Shown: in pieces, positions 1 through 13,200 of the stretch
Numbering within the stretch: the stretch's first letter is position 1
Layout: each line of letters opens with the position of its first letter
Assembly (NCBI GenBank): GCA_017590115.1
Contig: JAGGNK010006559.1
Coordinates: forward strand, 8,917,784-8,981,783
Reading direction: 5' to 3'
Length of the DNA: 64,000 nucleotides
DNA from: Montifringilla adamsi
Taxonomy: Eukaryota > Chordata > Aves > Passeriformes > Passeridae
The notes under the pieces: generated by a model
What the model was told of the DNA's origin: nothing
Databases searched by the model: none
What the model saw: only the letters and a program-made list of their open reading frames with translations
Program-made: the position numbers and the translations under genes

Positions 1-1573
1 TTCTTGCCACTTCTTTTTTTTTTGCCATTTATATTTCACATAAGCAAGGGTGGTCCTGGTTAATGTGCCCATGAAATTGTGACAGGAGCTTTAAATCTAT
101 TTCAAAGTTGTTTAGATGCACTTTAAAAGGGCAAGAATATCCACCCTGTACCTTGTGCTTTCTCTCCACTGAGTTCAGCTACAGGGCAAGCTGCTGCAAA
201 GAAAGTGTTGCTGTGAATTTGTCAGAAAAATGCCCCCAAATCAACATGAAATAGAGGTCAAAACAAAAGTGAAGGGCAAATCTGTTATTGAGCAATCTCT
301 AAAGAAAACCAAGGCCAGGTTAAATGCAACTTATGTAATTCTTTTCAAAGAGGAGATTCAATAAATTTATGGAGCTGAAATCCAGATTCTCAGGCTCAAG
401 CAAATGAGAGCTGAGCAGAGAATACATTTTATTAGTATCAATCTTCAGTGCTGTGCCACAGACAACTGACCCCATGGATGACTTGAAACACAGTTCTATT
501 AGTCATTGGATCTTTCAGTTCCTGCGATTCCTTACCTGGGATCCCTGCCCAGAAGAACATTTTATGTTTTGAGAGATTGTTCATCAGTTATACAAACAAC
601 TACCCAGAGTGAAGTAGAGGGTCTCTCTAGATAAGAAAGAAAGGCTAATATTAAAAAATATAAAAAGAAATTTGAAGCATTAAATGTCTAAATTCAGATG
701 CTCTACACTTAAAAATAGTATGATTTTAGAGGAGTTGCATTATTTGCAGAATTATTTCAACATACAAATTGCATACCACTCATTAATTTGAGAAGCTATA
801 TGTGCAGACTAGTTAATGCATAGATATCTATAGTGTATTGCAATTTAACCCTTTTACACTCATTTTAATGCGTGTAAAAGGCCTTGTGTTGATTCAGCAT
901 CTACATTAATTCTGAAGTGTAAGTTTATGAATTTAACTTGTAACATCCAAGCATATCAGTTTGATGCATTTTTTCTTCTAAACTAAGTAAATTGACTTGG
1001 AAAGTGACTCTGCATTTTGGTTTCTGATTACATCTCAGAACTACTGGAGATGAACCAAGCAACTAACTGAATTTTTTGTTTTCTTACTTTCTTAATTTTC
1101 AGTGTGTATTTACATTCCAAAATTTGATAGCAAAGTATGCAATGTATTCCCCAGATGTAGAGAATCTCTTGTAAGAACTAAAGGTAGAATGAATGAAGTA
1201 TTTTTATTTTAAGAAATGAAGTGTCATCTACATCTTCATGAATCTGTAAGTCTTACAGTATTGACATTCTTACTGTCAATAAGCTCATCTAAGTATGAAC
1301 AGCTTTACTAGGAACAGAGTTAGGTTCAAATTTAACAATCCAGTCCAGTATGTGTTCACTTAGTTAAAATTAGTTTTAGAAATTATGACTGTAGCACACA
1401 TTTGCAGCTGTAATGATGTAATGCTCATTCCAGCCAGCCACAAGGCTGAGACGTCTAGGTATTCACAGTTTACAATGATTATCACTTTATACTCAGGGAA
1501 TTAAAAATTCACTGTAGATATTAAAGGACTTTATTGCTACATAATAAATAGAGAATTCTTCCTTCAGATCCCC

Positions 1574-1576
1574 TTT

Positions 1577-1628
<52 letters not shown>

Positions 1629-1657
1629 TTCTTTCTTTTTCTTTCTTTCTTTCTTTT

Positions 1658-1708
<51 letters not shown>

Positions 1709-1718
1709 CTTTCTTTTT
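1574..1718. repeat. (CTTT)n imperfect tetranucleotide microsatellite
   Basis: About 145 bases of nearly uninterrupted CTTT/TTTC units on the + strand, broken by a few TTTTC variants. The strand is entirely pyrimidine, so it is a homopurine-homopyrimidine tract with mirror symmetry. Lysine/glutamate/arginine-rich frames read from the minus strand across it are artefacts of the repeat. Length polymorphism is expected. Confidence 0.97.
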
Positions 1719-3553
1719 ATCAATAAACATAGATTTCTTTTGGCTGTTTGTATACTGCATTAAAATATTCTTTTATTTTTCAAGATAGTACTATGTATTT
1801 TTACTCAAGGTGTCTTCATTTCACATTACAGTAAAATAGAGAAGTGCTTTAATTGTTTTCTATACATTTTTAAATTTTTTTATACATTTCAGTGTCTGAT
1901 AGATGACTATAATTTTTGAAAGTATAGAGGACATTTGATATCCAGTTCAATCCCTTCATGCTTCTAAGAAAGTAATAACCTCACCAGACATCAGTTTTTT
2001 TGCATCATTCTTCTTTTCACTTGAGAATAAGTGTTCTTTTAAAATATATTTTCTTTTGAAAAGCATTGTAAAAAGCAGTAGTGGAATGCCCTTTGCCACA
2101 ATCTCTTTAATTACAGATCATGCTTGGGACATAGTAGCTCTGTGTAGCCATGATGTTTCTTAAGAATAAATTTAGTTTGTGTGCTCTTTGGGTCCTTTTC
2201 TATTTATTTACTGCTGTATTTACTGAACATAAAACAATTAGAAAAATATTGTTTAGGTTTTCAAAGGGGGATACTTTTATCAACTGAAAATAACAATTGA
2301 AGTTTAAAAACTCTTAAAATATTTTCTCTTCCTCCACTTCATACAAATAAGTTTTCTTAATCTCTCTCTATATAAGGATTTCGGGATGTCATAAATATTA
2401 CTTGGGTGACCAAAGCTAAATTCAGAATTTAGTTTCAGGAAAAGAAACCTAAAACTCACTCTGAATGTATTTAATTGGATATGCAAGTTTTCATGGCTTA
2501 TGCTTTATATGTTGACTTTTAACAGACTGCAGCATAACTGAACTATGACTTATTCCTCTTCTTCTTTTATAGATTCATTCTGTTAAGTTATAAAGCTCTT
2601 TTCACTTAATTTCCTATGCATTTTTTTCAAAATATAAGGACTGCTGTTGGATCAAGTAAATGAACTGCCAAGGGCTAAATATATTTGGATGGGAATCTAT
2701 ACAAAATTCCTTCTGCAGTTATTCTGTGAGTGCACTGTGTCTGATGAGAAGGTCAGTTAACCTGTGTAAACCTCAGCTATTCTACAGTGGCAAAATTCTA
2801 AAGTGACAAATTTTATCTGTTTTATTTTGTTACATCAGAGTACTGATATATTAAATTAACTAACATTTCATATACCTTGTACTGTAGGGTTTTTTTGGGA
2901 GTTGCCTTTTAAAGTGGAATTTCTCTATGAATTTGTCATTTAATATTCAAACACTTTTGAATACGCTAGGTAAGAGCACAAAATGGTTTGTAGGTCTCTA
3001 AGCTGGTAAGTAGTTACATCCCCTTTGTAATTGCCTACTAATACAATAGTATCCAAATTGTACTTTCAGTCTAGTCAAACTGAGAACAGTGTTTTACTCT
3101 GAGCCGAAAATAGCAAAAAGAAGTCCAAAACCACAGTTCAAGTATTTTAAGAAGCATGTTCTCTCAGGGTGACTTAGTCTCACATTATTCTACAGCTCGT
3201 TGTGGGGTTTTCATGCCTTTTTTTTTTTTTCTTGAACAACACTAGATAAAGTATCACAAGGTACTTCATAAGGTATGGAGAGAAGTCAAAATATACTGAA
3301 TGTAAATTAGTATAATAATGAAAACTTCTGGAATGGAAGGGAGATTGTTCTTGGTTATTTGTGATACTGGTTTTTTTTCTGATCTTCAACTAAGTGACAT
3401 TTTCAAGCCTATGTAGCCTGGGAAAGTTGAGGAATATTACTTTATGAAACACTTCATCCTGGGGAAAAATCTGCATACTAAATCTTCACTCTATGGCTAA
3501 TAAAATTATTTTTTACTTCAGTGAGAGATTTGACTAAATAGTGAAGGAACTAT

Positions 3554-3555
<2 letters not shown>

Positions 3556-3604
<49 letters not shown>

Positions 3605-3630
3605 CATGCACGTGCACATACACACATAGA
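3556..3630. repeat. (AT)n dinucleotide tract followed by alternating CA/TG sequence
   Basis: A pure alternating AT run of about 45 bases (3556-3600) passes directly into mostly alternating purine-pyrimidine sequence that includes the 10-base palindrome TGCACGTGCA at 3607-3616. Pure AT runs readily extrude as cruciforms, and CA/TG alternation favours left-handed DNA. I infer no gene function. Confidence 0.95.
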
Positions 3631-6600
3631 TACAAAACCATACATATGGAACATAAGTATGGATTAGACAAATCTCAAAATAAGATAAATATAAAAGAAG
3701 AAGAAGAATGGAAAAAAAATTAAAATAACATGACTGTCAGATTTTAGAACTGATGAGGGTAACATTTTGGCTGCCAAGTAAGAACTATATTTAAATTCAA
3801 CAACAGTGAAATGCTTTTATTTTAAGATGTTGGTGATTTAATCCCATCAAAAAGGAAGGTGAAGACATTAAAAGGGTTTTATGGGAAATTATTAGCATTG
3901 TTTTTTCTTGTCCGTTCAAGTAAAATAGTTAAGGGTAATTAACAAATTTTAGAAATATTAATGTATAGCATATATTAATGTATATATTAACATGCATAAG
4001 TATTAATTAGTTCATGCTTACAAAGTGCTTTGAGAAACCAAGGCATTACTTAATACCAGACTTATTTTTACCATAATATCATGCAACTCTTTTAGCTGTT
4101 TCCCACTTTCACAATACATCATTTAAAACTGTTCATTAATAGATACAGCCTCCATCTTGGGTAAACTTGTGTGAAAGAGCACATCATTGGATTGTTCGAG
4201 AAAGGTAAAGATGGGAACTCTATGTTTGCACTATACACACTTAAACTGTGACTAGTTCTGTGACCACCTTATGCTATCATTGCACTGGAATGGTGATATT
4301 GATTCAGATCCAAGGCCTGTCTTGGGCAGAATCATTATCTGAGAAAGTGGCCAATGTCAGATACTTTGAAGTCCTGGGGCCCTCTCCACAGGTACTTCAT
4401 ATCATAATCTGCCTCCACTTCTGATATTTTTTTGATTGCAACCAGAGATTCAACCCTGAATCATGAAGCACTTCAATATGCCTCTATGTACAAAAATATA
4501 TTACTTTATGTATTGTGTGCAAAAAAAGCTAAGTTCTCCAAGAAGATGTGGGTGAAGAAAAGTTTTTGGCAGTTGTACAAGGAAGCAATTGAGTGAATCA
4601 GTGGGCTGCCTTAACTTTTACAATTGTGCAAGGGTTTCTCAAATAAAAATGCTGTATGCAAACAACTCCAACCCTTAGCTCCTTTTCATCTCCTAAAACC
4701 TTCATTACCTCAGATATTCATGATCTCATTATCAGTCAACTATTTTGCATCCATGTTCTGACTCTATTTCTCTGATATTTTATTTCTTTATCAGGGGATT
4801 ATCAGGGGATATCAGTGCAGTGTAACTTTGTGTTTATGCTAATCCTCTCACCCATGAATCATTTCTTTATTCTGGGTTTAAAACTAAATCAAGATCAAAA
4901 CTCTTCATAATCTTTTGTTTTGTCTTTCATTTGGATAATTTTTGATAGACCTTAAAGATGCTGGCAAGAGACTAAATACTGCACAAGCCGGAATGAGTAA
5001 AAACAAGCCTGAAGTTGAAACCAAATTCCTGATTATGTTCCTAATTTGTTAACATTTCAGTCTGTATTCACTGTATCTCTTATCAGGTTCTGTTCAGTTT
5101 TAAAAATAAGGAGGATAACACATCCCTGTGCAGTAAAAAGCTTCTTCCTTTGTAGAAAGTTCCTTACCTTAGGCTCCTAACTTCATTAGGTACCTACCTG
5201 CAGTTTGTGGCCTCAAGGACCAAATAGACTGAGGCTTGTGAACTAAACTGAGGTAATGAGCTCTCGCTAGGGTATCCTCTGCAGCCAGTGTGGCATTACG
5301 AGGATCATCCCTTCAACATGGCCATATGCTAATGGGTGCCAGAGATCCGGGTTAGCAAATAATCATTGCTGAAGGGAGCACCATGAAGGACTAGAAAGGG
5401 ATAAAATGGGCATAATTTGCCCTGAAATGTGGATCCATAGTGGGCAAAATCTCTGAACTGCTGTCTAGTCTTCTTGACAACCCTGGAATTGCCAACATGC
5501 CAAATGTAGGTACCACATGTAAACAAGAAATTAGTCAGGTCATCATCTTGCATGCCAACTACCACCAGTGTCGTTCTCTGCAGAGAAAGAATCCACTTCA
5601 GAGCTGAACACTTCCCTTCAGTTTTCATCAGCTTTCTTCAGGTAGAAAAGGAAATGCTATGCCAATCTTGAGATTTCGTTTTTACTTCTTTCTTCCAGGT
5701 AACTATTTAAGAACAAAACTAAAATTCATGGTATCCTTTGGACATTGAAGATCACTCACCCTATGCCAGTTATAGTGAAAAAGGAAAGAAGTTTTGAAAT
5801 AGTGTTTTGATTTATTTTTTCTTTAATTTATAAGGATACTGGAGAACAATGAGTGCAGTTTTGTGCAAATAAGGCTTGCTCTGGCAGTGCCGTGTAAAAA
5901 CAATCACTCACTTCTGGGTTGTGAGCTGGAATACATTCCTACTCTGTGTTCTGTCTCCTAATTAGTTTTTTAATCCATGACATGACTGTGCATCATCCCG
6001 TCTCATTGTTTAATATCCTCAAAAGAAGAAATCTTTCAAAAGGCTCTTGAAATTCTAAACCAGTTATATTACCTGCTTCTAGTATGTATTTTGTTAACTA
6101 TCCCAAGTAGTACTAACCCTTTAAGAATGTAAAAATCTCTGTAACAATAGGCTTTGTAGTTTTTTTTTCCTTTTCATGTTGCACTTATCAGAGACCCTTA
6201 TAAACCTTTGGTCAGTGCTACCAATTAGGAGGCACACACATACAGGAACTCAGACTTATCTGAACGGTTCTTGCCAGTTCCTTTCAGTATTGAAAGTGAC
6301 TGGAGCACACCTAATATGATAAGGATGGTAACTTTATTAAAACATGGCGTAGCAATAACCATCCATTAATTCTCTCTAATGAGGAAGTCTTTAACATTTC
6401 TTTTCTCTAGTAGCTTATCTGCTTAAATTATGAGGGCTTGAGTATTTTAAGTTTACATTCTGCTGAAGCATATATACACACACACAGGTGTATATATAAC
6501 TCTTCTTTTGTATGTCACCAAAACAATGTGCACACCTGAATACTGAGGCCTGTACCCTCAAAATGAATGAACTGATATTATTTTTTAAAATAATAAAAGA

Positions 6601-6789
6601 AATGTCCAGAAAGGGCAGGCACAAGCTCTTGCACACTCACTATTATTTTCATTTGTGCACAAGAAGAAACGGTGTAGAAGCCCAATGAGAATTTGCTTCT
6701 ATCAAACATGAATCTAGTCCATTGCTATACCCTGGTGCCTATCTTATAAAAGACAGTATCACATCAGACTGACAACTGGCAAATGCCCA

Positions 6790-7010
6790 TGCCCTTTCTA
6801 CTGCTCTCCTCAGCAGTGTTTGACACTGTCAGTCATACATTCCTGCTTACATGCTGTATAAATCTGGCAAGTGTAGGCAGAAGCATGCTAAAGTGACTCT
6901 GATCTTTCTTGTCAGATTAATCCCAGAAGGCTCCATTTCCATCTCCAGAACCTGGCACTGGTAAGGTTCAATTCCTTCCCCATTCTCATTTGATATCTGT
7001 GCATCAGGAA
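6790..7010 (+). mobile_element. Ancient LINE reverse-transcriptase fossil (L2/CR1/L3-like)
   Basis: The + strand frame through 6807-6836 reads SSAVFDTVSH. This matches reverse-transcriptase motif A of CR1/L2/L3-type LINEs (an aspartate in an S-x-A-F-D-T-V-S-H context). About 130 bases on, the same strand reads GSIPSPFSFDICAS from about 6965, resembling the Q-G-S-x-L-S-P-x-L-F-N-I-Y block that follows in these enzymes. Order, orientation and spacing fit a decayed RT domain. Stops and frame changes between the blocks show it is dead. The subfamily cannot be assigned by eye, and I could not find the YADD block downstream. Confidence 0.6.
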
Positions 7011-9909
7011 ACTATAACTTGGCAGAGGCTTGGAAACAGACCAGAATGGAAAACCAGAAGTGCATATACCCAACTAGAAGAATGAGATAAATCCAGACAA
7101 TAAAACAGCCGATATGCCTAAATACCTTTTACATTATGTTTCCCAAAGAAGGAATCTTTCCTTCTGAAGGAAACTGGAAGTATAAGTTTAATTTTCTTGC
7201 TCCTGCCCTCTCGTCCCTACTCTTTGTTCTGCACAGTTACATATGCTGTTACATGCTGTGAAGTTGATCAGGGAAGCAATAAATGTTAAACAAAATTAAT
7301 TGAAAAATTCTCTTTTTTTAGAGCTTGATTTAACTTGAATAATTGAAGTGATCTATTTTGTAGGCTTACTCTCTGTACACCTGGGGTAACCTCACATGCG
7401 TGAATGCCAGCGCTCGGGGTAGGAAGGAAGGAGAAGAGGAATGTCTCAAATGTCTCAGCTGGCTTTGTTGTCAGTGGTACTGAAATGCACAATTCCACCC
7501 CTTGCCTAGCTGAAAACCACATATAACAATTGGGAATGAGTTTTCAGATGCAGCTATTCAAAGCTCATACACTCATTATATGCAATGCCTTAAAGAAAAG
7601 AAAGTTTTAAGAAGTGGTATGAAGATTTTGTTATATGTATATTTACTTACTTAATATTTTTAAGGAGAATAAAATAAGTGAATTTTCTGTTGAAGATACA
7701 GCTCCTCCTGATCTTCTTTCAAAACTTTTCTTTGAACATGCAGCTCTCTTTATTTCTATTTTTCTATGCGACAACAGTGGCAAGTAAGAGGATGAAATGT
7801 TAATAAAAGGAGATTGAGATGTACCTCAGTTTTTTGTCCATAAATCAAGTAGTTACAAGATATTTTAAATTTTATTTTTGTTTTTATGCAGTCCTGTATC
7901 ACAGATTCTAGTACACTATTTGAACATTTTTCTACATCTCAATTTTTCTGAGTTAGAAGGCAGGGTTTTGCATATATTTTCCCTTAAATTCTGTTTCTAT
8001 ATCTGCTAATTAAGTAAATAGTAAGATCTTTCTTCTTCAGCTTGCTAAGCTACCTCTTGGATAACTCTACTTCAAAGGCCATGTGCTATACCCAGCCATT
8101 CCATCTAAATGCAGAGCCAGACTAAATGCTGTAATTCCTAATTTCGCCTGATCTTAAATCCACAGTTTTATGAATTAACATTAGCACTCTTTTTTTTTTT
8201 GACCCGTCTGGTAAAATTACCTATCTGTAGAGATTTTGCTTTCCTTTCAGAGGCATCAAAGCATGCTTCCTTTTGAAGTGGTAAGTGCTTGGTGTCGTGC
8301 CTTAATGCAGTACTTTATTGTTTTGCTCAGCCTCAGACTCGAAAAGCTGCTGGCCTGATCCTTCACACAGCAGAAAATATTGTGTTCTGATAGATGGGAC
8401 TGAAGCAAGTAATGCAGGAGCTTGCCTGCATCAGGGAAGGGGAGAGGGTTTTGCCTTCGCCTTTCCTTGCTAGTGCCTGCTCTGTAGTATTATCTCTTTT
8501 CATAGATGGGAAAGAATTTTAAAAGAGGTAAATGCCAAATCTTTTTTTTTTTTCCCTCTGTTTTTTGGTTCTTTTTTTTCCCTTTCCCTTTTCCCTTTTG
8601 ATAACTATGTAGCCACTTCCAGTCACTGAAACAGGTTTATAAATATGGTATTAAATAATGCTCTCGATTATTCTTCTCTTTGAACTGATCACAGAAATAG
8701 TTTAGAGAACTTGCATTCAATGTTTCAAATAATATTGCAAGGAGGATGATAATGCAACTGATCTTGAATCACACTTATGTCAAGAATATTCTGCCAGGGG
8801 TTAAACAGCAAGTCATTCCCAAGCCCAAACTGCCAGTATTACCATTTTAAATGTTCCCCAATTAAATAATTAGGTGTAACTTAATAAATGTTTGAACACC
8901 ACTTTGTTCCCTCTTCTTTCAGTCCAACTGTCTTGTAGTTTATGTCACTATGGCCCACTTTTCAGCAAGAGCATGTCTTAATATTGACTGTATCAAATTA
9001 ATCCTACGGTTTATTGTGGGCAGCCCCAGTTGGTCCTGTTCTAAGGCTTTCCCTCCCTTTCTGGTGAAAAGCAGTTGTATCGTGGCCCTGCTGGTGGCCT
9101 GAATCACCTCAATTTGTTCTAGCAATCAGAGGCAGCTGCTTCTAGTGAAAGGAGTGTGGACCACTGAACAGAGCATTAAGACTGACCTCAGGCTGAATGC
9201 AAAAGGCTCAGCCTTTTCGGCGAGGCCAGTCGAGCATGTGCAAACAGATTTGCTGAAGTACAAAATGGTCCAGTGATTTAATGCAAGTTTTCTTCTCCCT
9301 TTCTCTCTTTTGCCTTTTCAGAAAAGAAACAGGAGAGAGGATAGCCTGGGTACAATCTTAGCAACATCTGTTGCCTTTCACTAGGGTCTTGGCCAAGGCC
9401 AATAGCTATTCAAAGAGCTACTGACACTTTACTGAAAGAGAAGAAAGACTTAAATAGAGAAGTGTTTGGACATGTTTCCCAACACATACAGTTGAGTCTT
9501 TTTGTGGGTCAGAATGCTTTTGGGGAAATACTTTTCCACTCCCTCCCCCACTCCCCCCTTTTTGGATGAAAGTGTCAGAAAACAAATCTTCAGCAAATTA
9601 CAGAGTTCAGTGGGCCTAAAACACCAAAGAATTGACTTGAGTTAAATTTTCCTTTCTTTGCTTTTATTGTCTGAACTAAAGGGTGTCTGATGACTAAAAT
9701 CTTAACCACACAATAAAAAGTGTGAAGGAATTTATGCTTAAGATTGCTTCACATCTGTTACTTTCTAATTTCCACATCAATTTATCTTTTAAAGTAACTA
9801 CTAATAGCATTGGAGCAACTGCAGCATTTTAGCTCTATTGAGATGACTGATATTGTATGAAGACATATTTTACAAAGTTATTTCTTATGTTTGTTTTCCT
9901 GTGTGCTCT

Positions 9910-9927
9910 CCCCCCCCCCCCCCCCCC
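9910..9927. repeat. C18 homopolymer
   Basis: Eighteen consecutive cytosines, unusually long for a G/C homopolymer in AT-rich flank. The complementary G run could form a quadruplex. It is also a likely site of sequencing or assembly length error. Confidence 0.95.
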
Positions 9928-10905
9928 ATAAACATTAATTTCATCCAGCACTTAGGAAGAGGCAGTTACCTGTTTCTCTCTCCCTTTTTTCCTCACATAG
10001 CTTTTCACAGGCAATTTTGCTCTGTCCATCCATGACATGCCTTCATAAAAATGACAGATGAAGCAGCTGAGTAACTGGTGGGTATATTATCCTCCTGCAG
10101 ACATCTGCTGCTCAAAAGGCACCTATTCTTTTGTTTGCCTTGAGACAAAGGATGTATATTGCATCCCATACATGAAGTCATTCTTATCAGTCTTCTCCTA
10201 TTTTGAGGATAATCACAGTAAATTAAATAAAAGCTACTCAGAGGAAGTCTAGAAGAGTTATTCAATTACATATATTTGCAATGAAGCTTGATGTAAGCAC
10301 ATGTCTGTAGACACAAAAGATATTGCTAGAATCCTTAAGGAGAAATACTGTGGAGCTTCCAGTTTTACTGAATTTTGTTTTGATCAGGCCATGCTCATTA
10401 AATTCAAAGCAAGATGAATATCTATGGATGAGCACAAACTTCATGACATGGGATGTCTTAGAGTAGCTGACTCATGGGTATTATACTCATGTGTGTAGTA
10501 AATTATTAGTATATGTCTGTAAGGTAGTACTTCACACTGAGATAAAGGCGCTTGTGCTCTGTGTCCCTTGACTGACCTAAAAAAGCCCTTCTCCCAGAAA
10601 GTTTCCAACAGAAATATATGTGACAAACTTCAGTGACTCAGAGGAAAACAAAAGCAGTACTTTTGAAAAAGCAAGGCTTGCAGGGCTGGGAACACCAAGG
10701 TCAGTGCTGCTGAATGACCAGGCACAGCATCCCAGTGACCAGCACTGATGTCTCCAAAGGCAGATTGGAGGAAATATGATAAAAGAGTCAAGGGGATTGA
10801 ATGAATTACTTGTGGTGCTAGGGCATCACTAGCCTGCTAAGTGTGGGAGGAAGCAAGTTCCAAAGAACTGCTATTTTCTTTTATCTGCCCTTGGCAGTTT
10901 TTTGG

Positions 10906-10923
10906 TTTTTTTTTTTTTTTTTT
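10906..10923. repeat. T18 homopolymer
   Basis: Eighteen consecutive thymines in intergenic sequence, preceded by other short T runs. No adjacent retroposon body is recognisable. Confidence 0.9.
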
Positions 10924-12900
10924 CCCTTACACATATAGCCGCGGGTAGAAGCAGAAGGAAATAAGGATTGATCAGGCTCTGGTTTTGTTCTTGCAGCACA
11001 ACCATTGGTGTAATGGTTTGGGACTTGCATCTTCATCTCCACCATTTGGGACTTGTAAAGATTTCCACCACTTTCTGCAGGAGTGGTACAAAATGTTGTG
11101 CTTCATATTCTGAGCTGGTTTTCAAACCAACAATAACTTAGGTTTGTCATAAAACTTATTTTTGTCTCATTGACTAAACAATGTTTTCCCACTGATTTTA
11201 ATGAATGCAGAATCTATCCCAAGGAAAGGTAGAAGTTGGATAGGATTAAGGGATTTATAGGGTTTTCAGCATTTTAAGTATAAAAGTAATGTCTAAGTTG
11301 TCATTCCTAAGGAATAAAAAAAATTGATGGATACATTAGCTGGGTGGAAAATTGACATATGAAATTATGTCTCCTTCAGCACTAACACCAAGTAATTTTG
11401 AAAGTGGGCAGTTCAGGATGATGAAGATAGTGACATTTTTTTTTTCTTTAACTCGCTTAGAAGACATTTCCATCTGCTTCTTATACAACTGCTTACGTGC
11501 TGGTGTAGAATTCTTTCTACATAAATATTCAGGTATAGGAGATTAGCATTTTGTTTAACATCCAGACTTGAAAAGTTGGATTGCTTGAAGGGGAAAAAGA
11601 AGGGTCATCAACATGCTCCTTGCTTTTAGTGTTTTTTGTGCTTATAATACTCTACATTTTGAAAATGTGTTTTGGGGTTGTTAGGGACTTTTTGCCTTAT
11701 TTTTGTCTTCAGTTTTGGGAGGTTTTCTGAAAGAGAGAGTGCTTATCCAATTTTTGCTGTGGTCAGGGGAAAAACCTACAAATAATAATAAAAAAGTTGC
11801 CTACTTAGCTTAAGTTTTCACATAGGGAAGGTTATGAGCATCTTGAATACCATTTATGATGCAGAAGTATATATAATTCAGGCCATTTATTCAGAAAAGA
11901 CTTCTAAAATTGCAGCTGTAATCACTGATTTTGTTTGTGCAAGTGTTCAACTTGTCTTGACAAATCACACTGGAACACTGAAATCTGATTTGTGTTTAGA
12001 GGTCAGTGGAGGAATTATTCATATTAATTTTGTATAGTTGATGTAGAATAGAGGGTCTGACCTGAAGATAGACATCCTTCTATGTATGGGAAGTTACTGG
12101 TTTAATTGTGTGTATATTGGCACTTTTCACAAGTAACTTAGCTGCAGATTTTCTGATGGATGTTACACAGTAGCAATCTCCCTGAAGCATGCAAAACTCC
12201 CTGAAGTCAGTTGGACTTCCTATGTATAGCTTTTCATAGAATCAGACAAATTGTGATTCTCTATCACAATTCCACTGAAAAAATTACATCAGTTGTACCA
12301 CAGTACGAATGCTGGCAAAATTTATCTTAATATACAGCAAAAATGCATCTAACCTATATTTTTTTCAGCATACATCAAAAAAAGAGAGGAGTGCTGATTC
12401 TAAGGATAGTGATGCTTCTTCTCCACCAGCAGGAACTTTCAATCATGACACATCAATCTGAGACTCATGTGCTTTTTTGAACACAATTTGAATTATTTTT
12501 TTCATCTAGAGGTGCTCATAAAAGCAGAAACATGACATCTGATAGAGAGTTATTGTTGAACTTAGCACCATTTCAAATTTAGTGCAAGTCCAAGGATATA
12601 AAAGTAATTGGCATTTTGCATGCTCTTCTCCATCCAGACAATCCAGAAACGGGATTGTCTTCTGCTCCTGCCCTGACTGCATTTTTGATCATTTTTTGTT
12701 TGGACAACATTCTTGAATGAAACAGAATAAAATAGTTTTTTTAATTATTCTGCCTCCCTTTTTATCATCTCATCTCATCTTATCTCTTACTCTTAGGCCC
12801 TCCTCCCCTTTTTTAATTTAATTCTAATATTTTAAAATAATATTAATCCTTTTATTATCAGCACCTTTCTTTGTCTGCTGCTGATTTCTTTTTTATTCCT

Positions 12901-13200
12901 CTATTGGTAATCCATACTTCTTGCAGAGCACTCACTGCACCACACTGCCAGCTTTGTCACTCTGTATTGTATCTCAGTGCTGGCCAGCTTGGTACATCCA
13001 CTTATAATATGATGAATAGCATCTGGAGCCTGGCCACACAGCCTCCATTCTGGTCTTAGCGCTTGTTTAAGCCATCTATCCTTGCTTGTACAAATAGCCC
13101 ATTCCTGTGTGGCCATAATGAAATTCTCCATTTCTCCTTTCAGTTTTCTGACAGCCTACCTGCCATTTGCCATCATCCTGTGCCATTTTCAAAATTCTTT
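12901..13200 (-). mobile_element. Fossil of a restriction-like-endonuclease LINE (R4/Dong-like), C-terminal part
   Basis: A minus-strand frame (13131 down to 12901) reads ENFIMATQEWAICTS, then RLCGQAPDAIHHIISGC, then TKLASTEIQYRVTKLA. This is the layout of the Cys/His knuckle region between the reverse transcriptase and the C-terminal restriction-like endonuclease of R2/R4-type non-LTR retrotransposons: (C)xxC-x8-H-x4-C preceded by a 'x-I-M-A-x-Q' block. The first knuckle Cys is replaced by Trp (TGG, 13045-13047), and the remaining Cys32, His41 and Cys46 are present. A KTER-containing stretch just upstream on the minus strand, in a shifted frame, seems to extend the match to about 13200. No endonuclease catalytic core is visible downstream. 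Clade assignment is from memory of motif layout and is less sure than the LINE identification. Confidence 0.65.

Noticed and set aside
1493..1760. Lysine/glutamate/arginine-rich frames on the minus strand near 1.6 kb
   Set aside because: They are translations of the CTTT microsatellite.
5329..5628. 99-codon minus-strand open frame in the 5' flank
   Set aside because: Slightly better composition than its surroundings, but I recognise no protein family and no flanking exon or repeat structure. It could be an old repeat fragment, but I cannot support it.
8940..9125. Minus-strand frame with a protein-like look (61 codons, LEQIEVIQATSR...)
   Set aside because: No family recognised, and it is closed by stops on both sides. 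Too short to call.
12236..12245. CATAGAATCA, possible CR1 tail remnant
   Set aside because: Ten bases only, with no CR1 body next to it.
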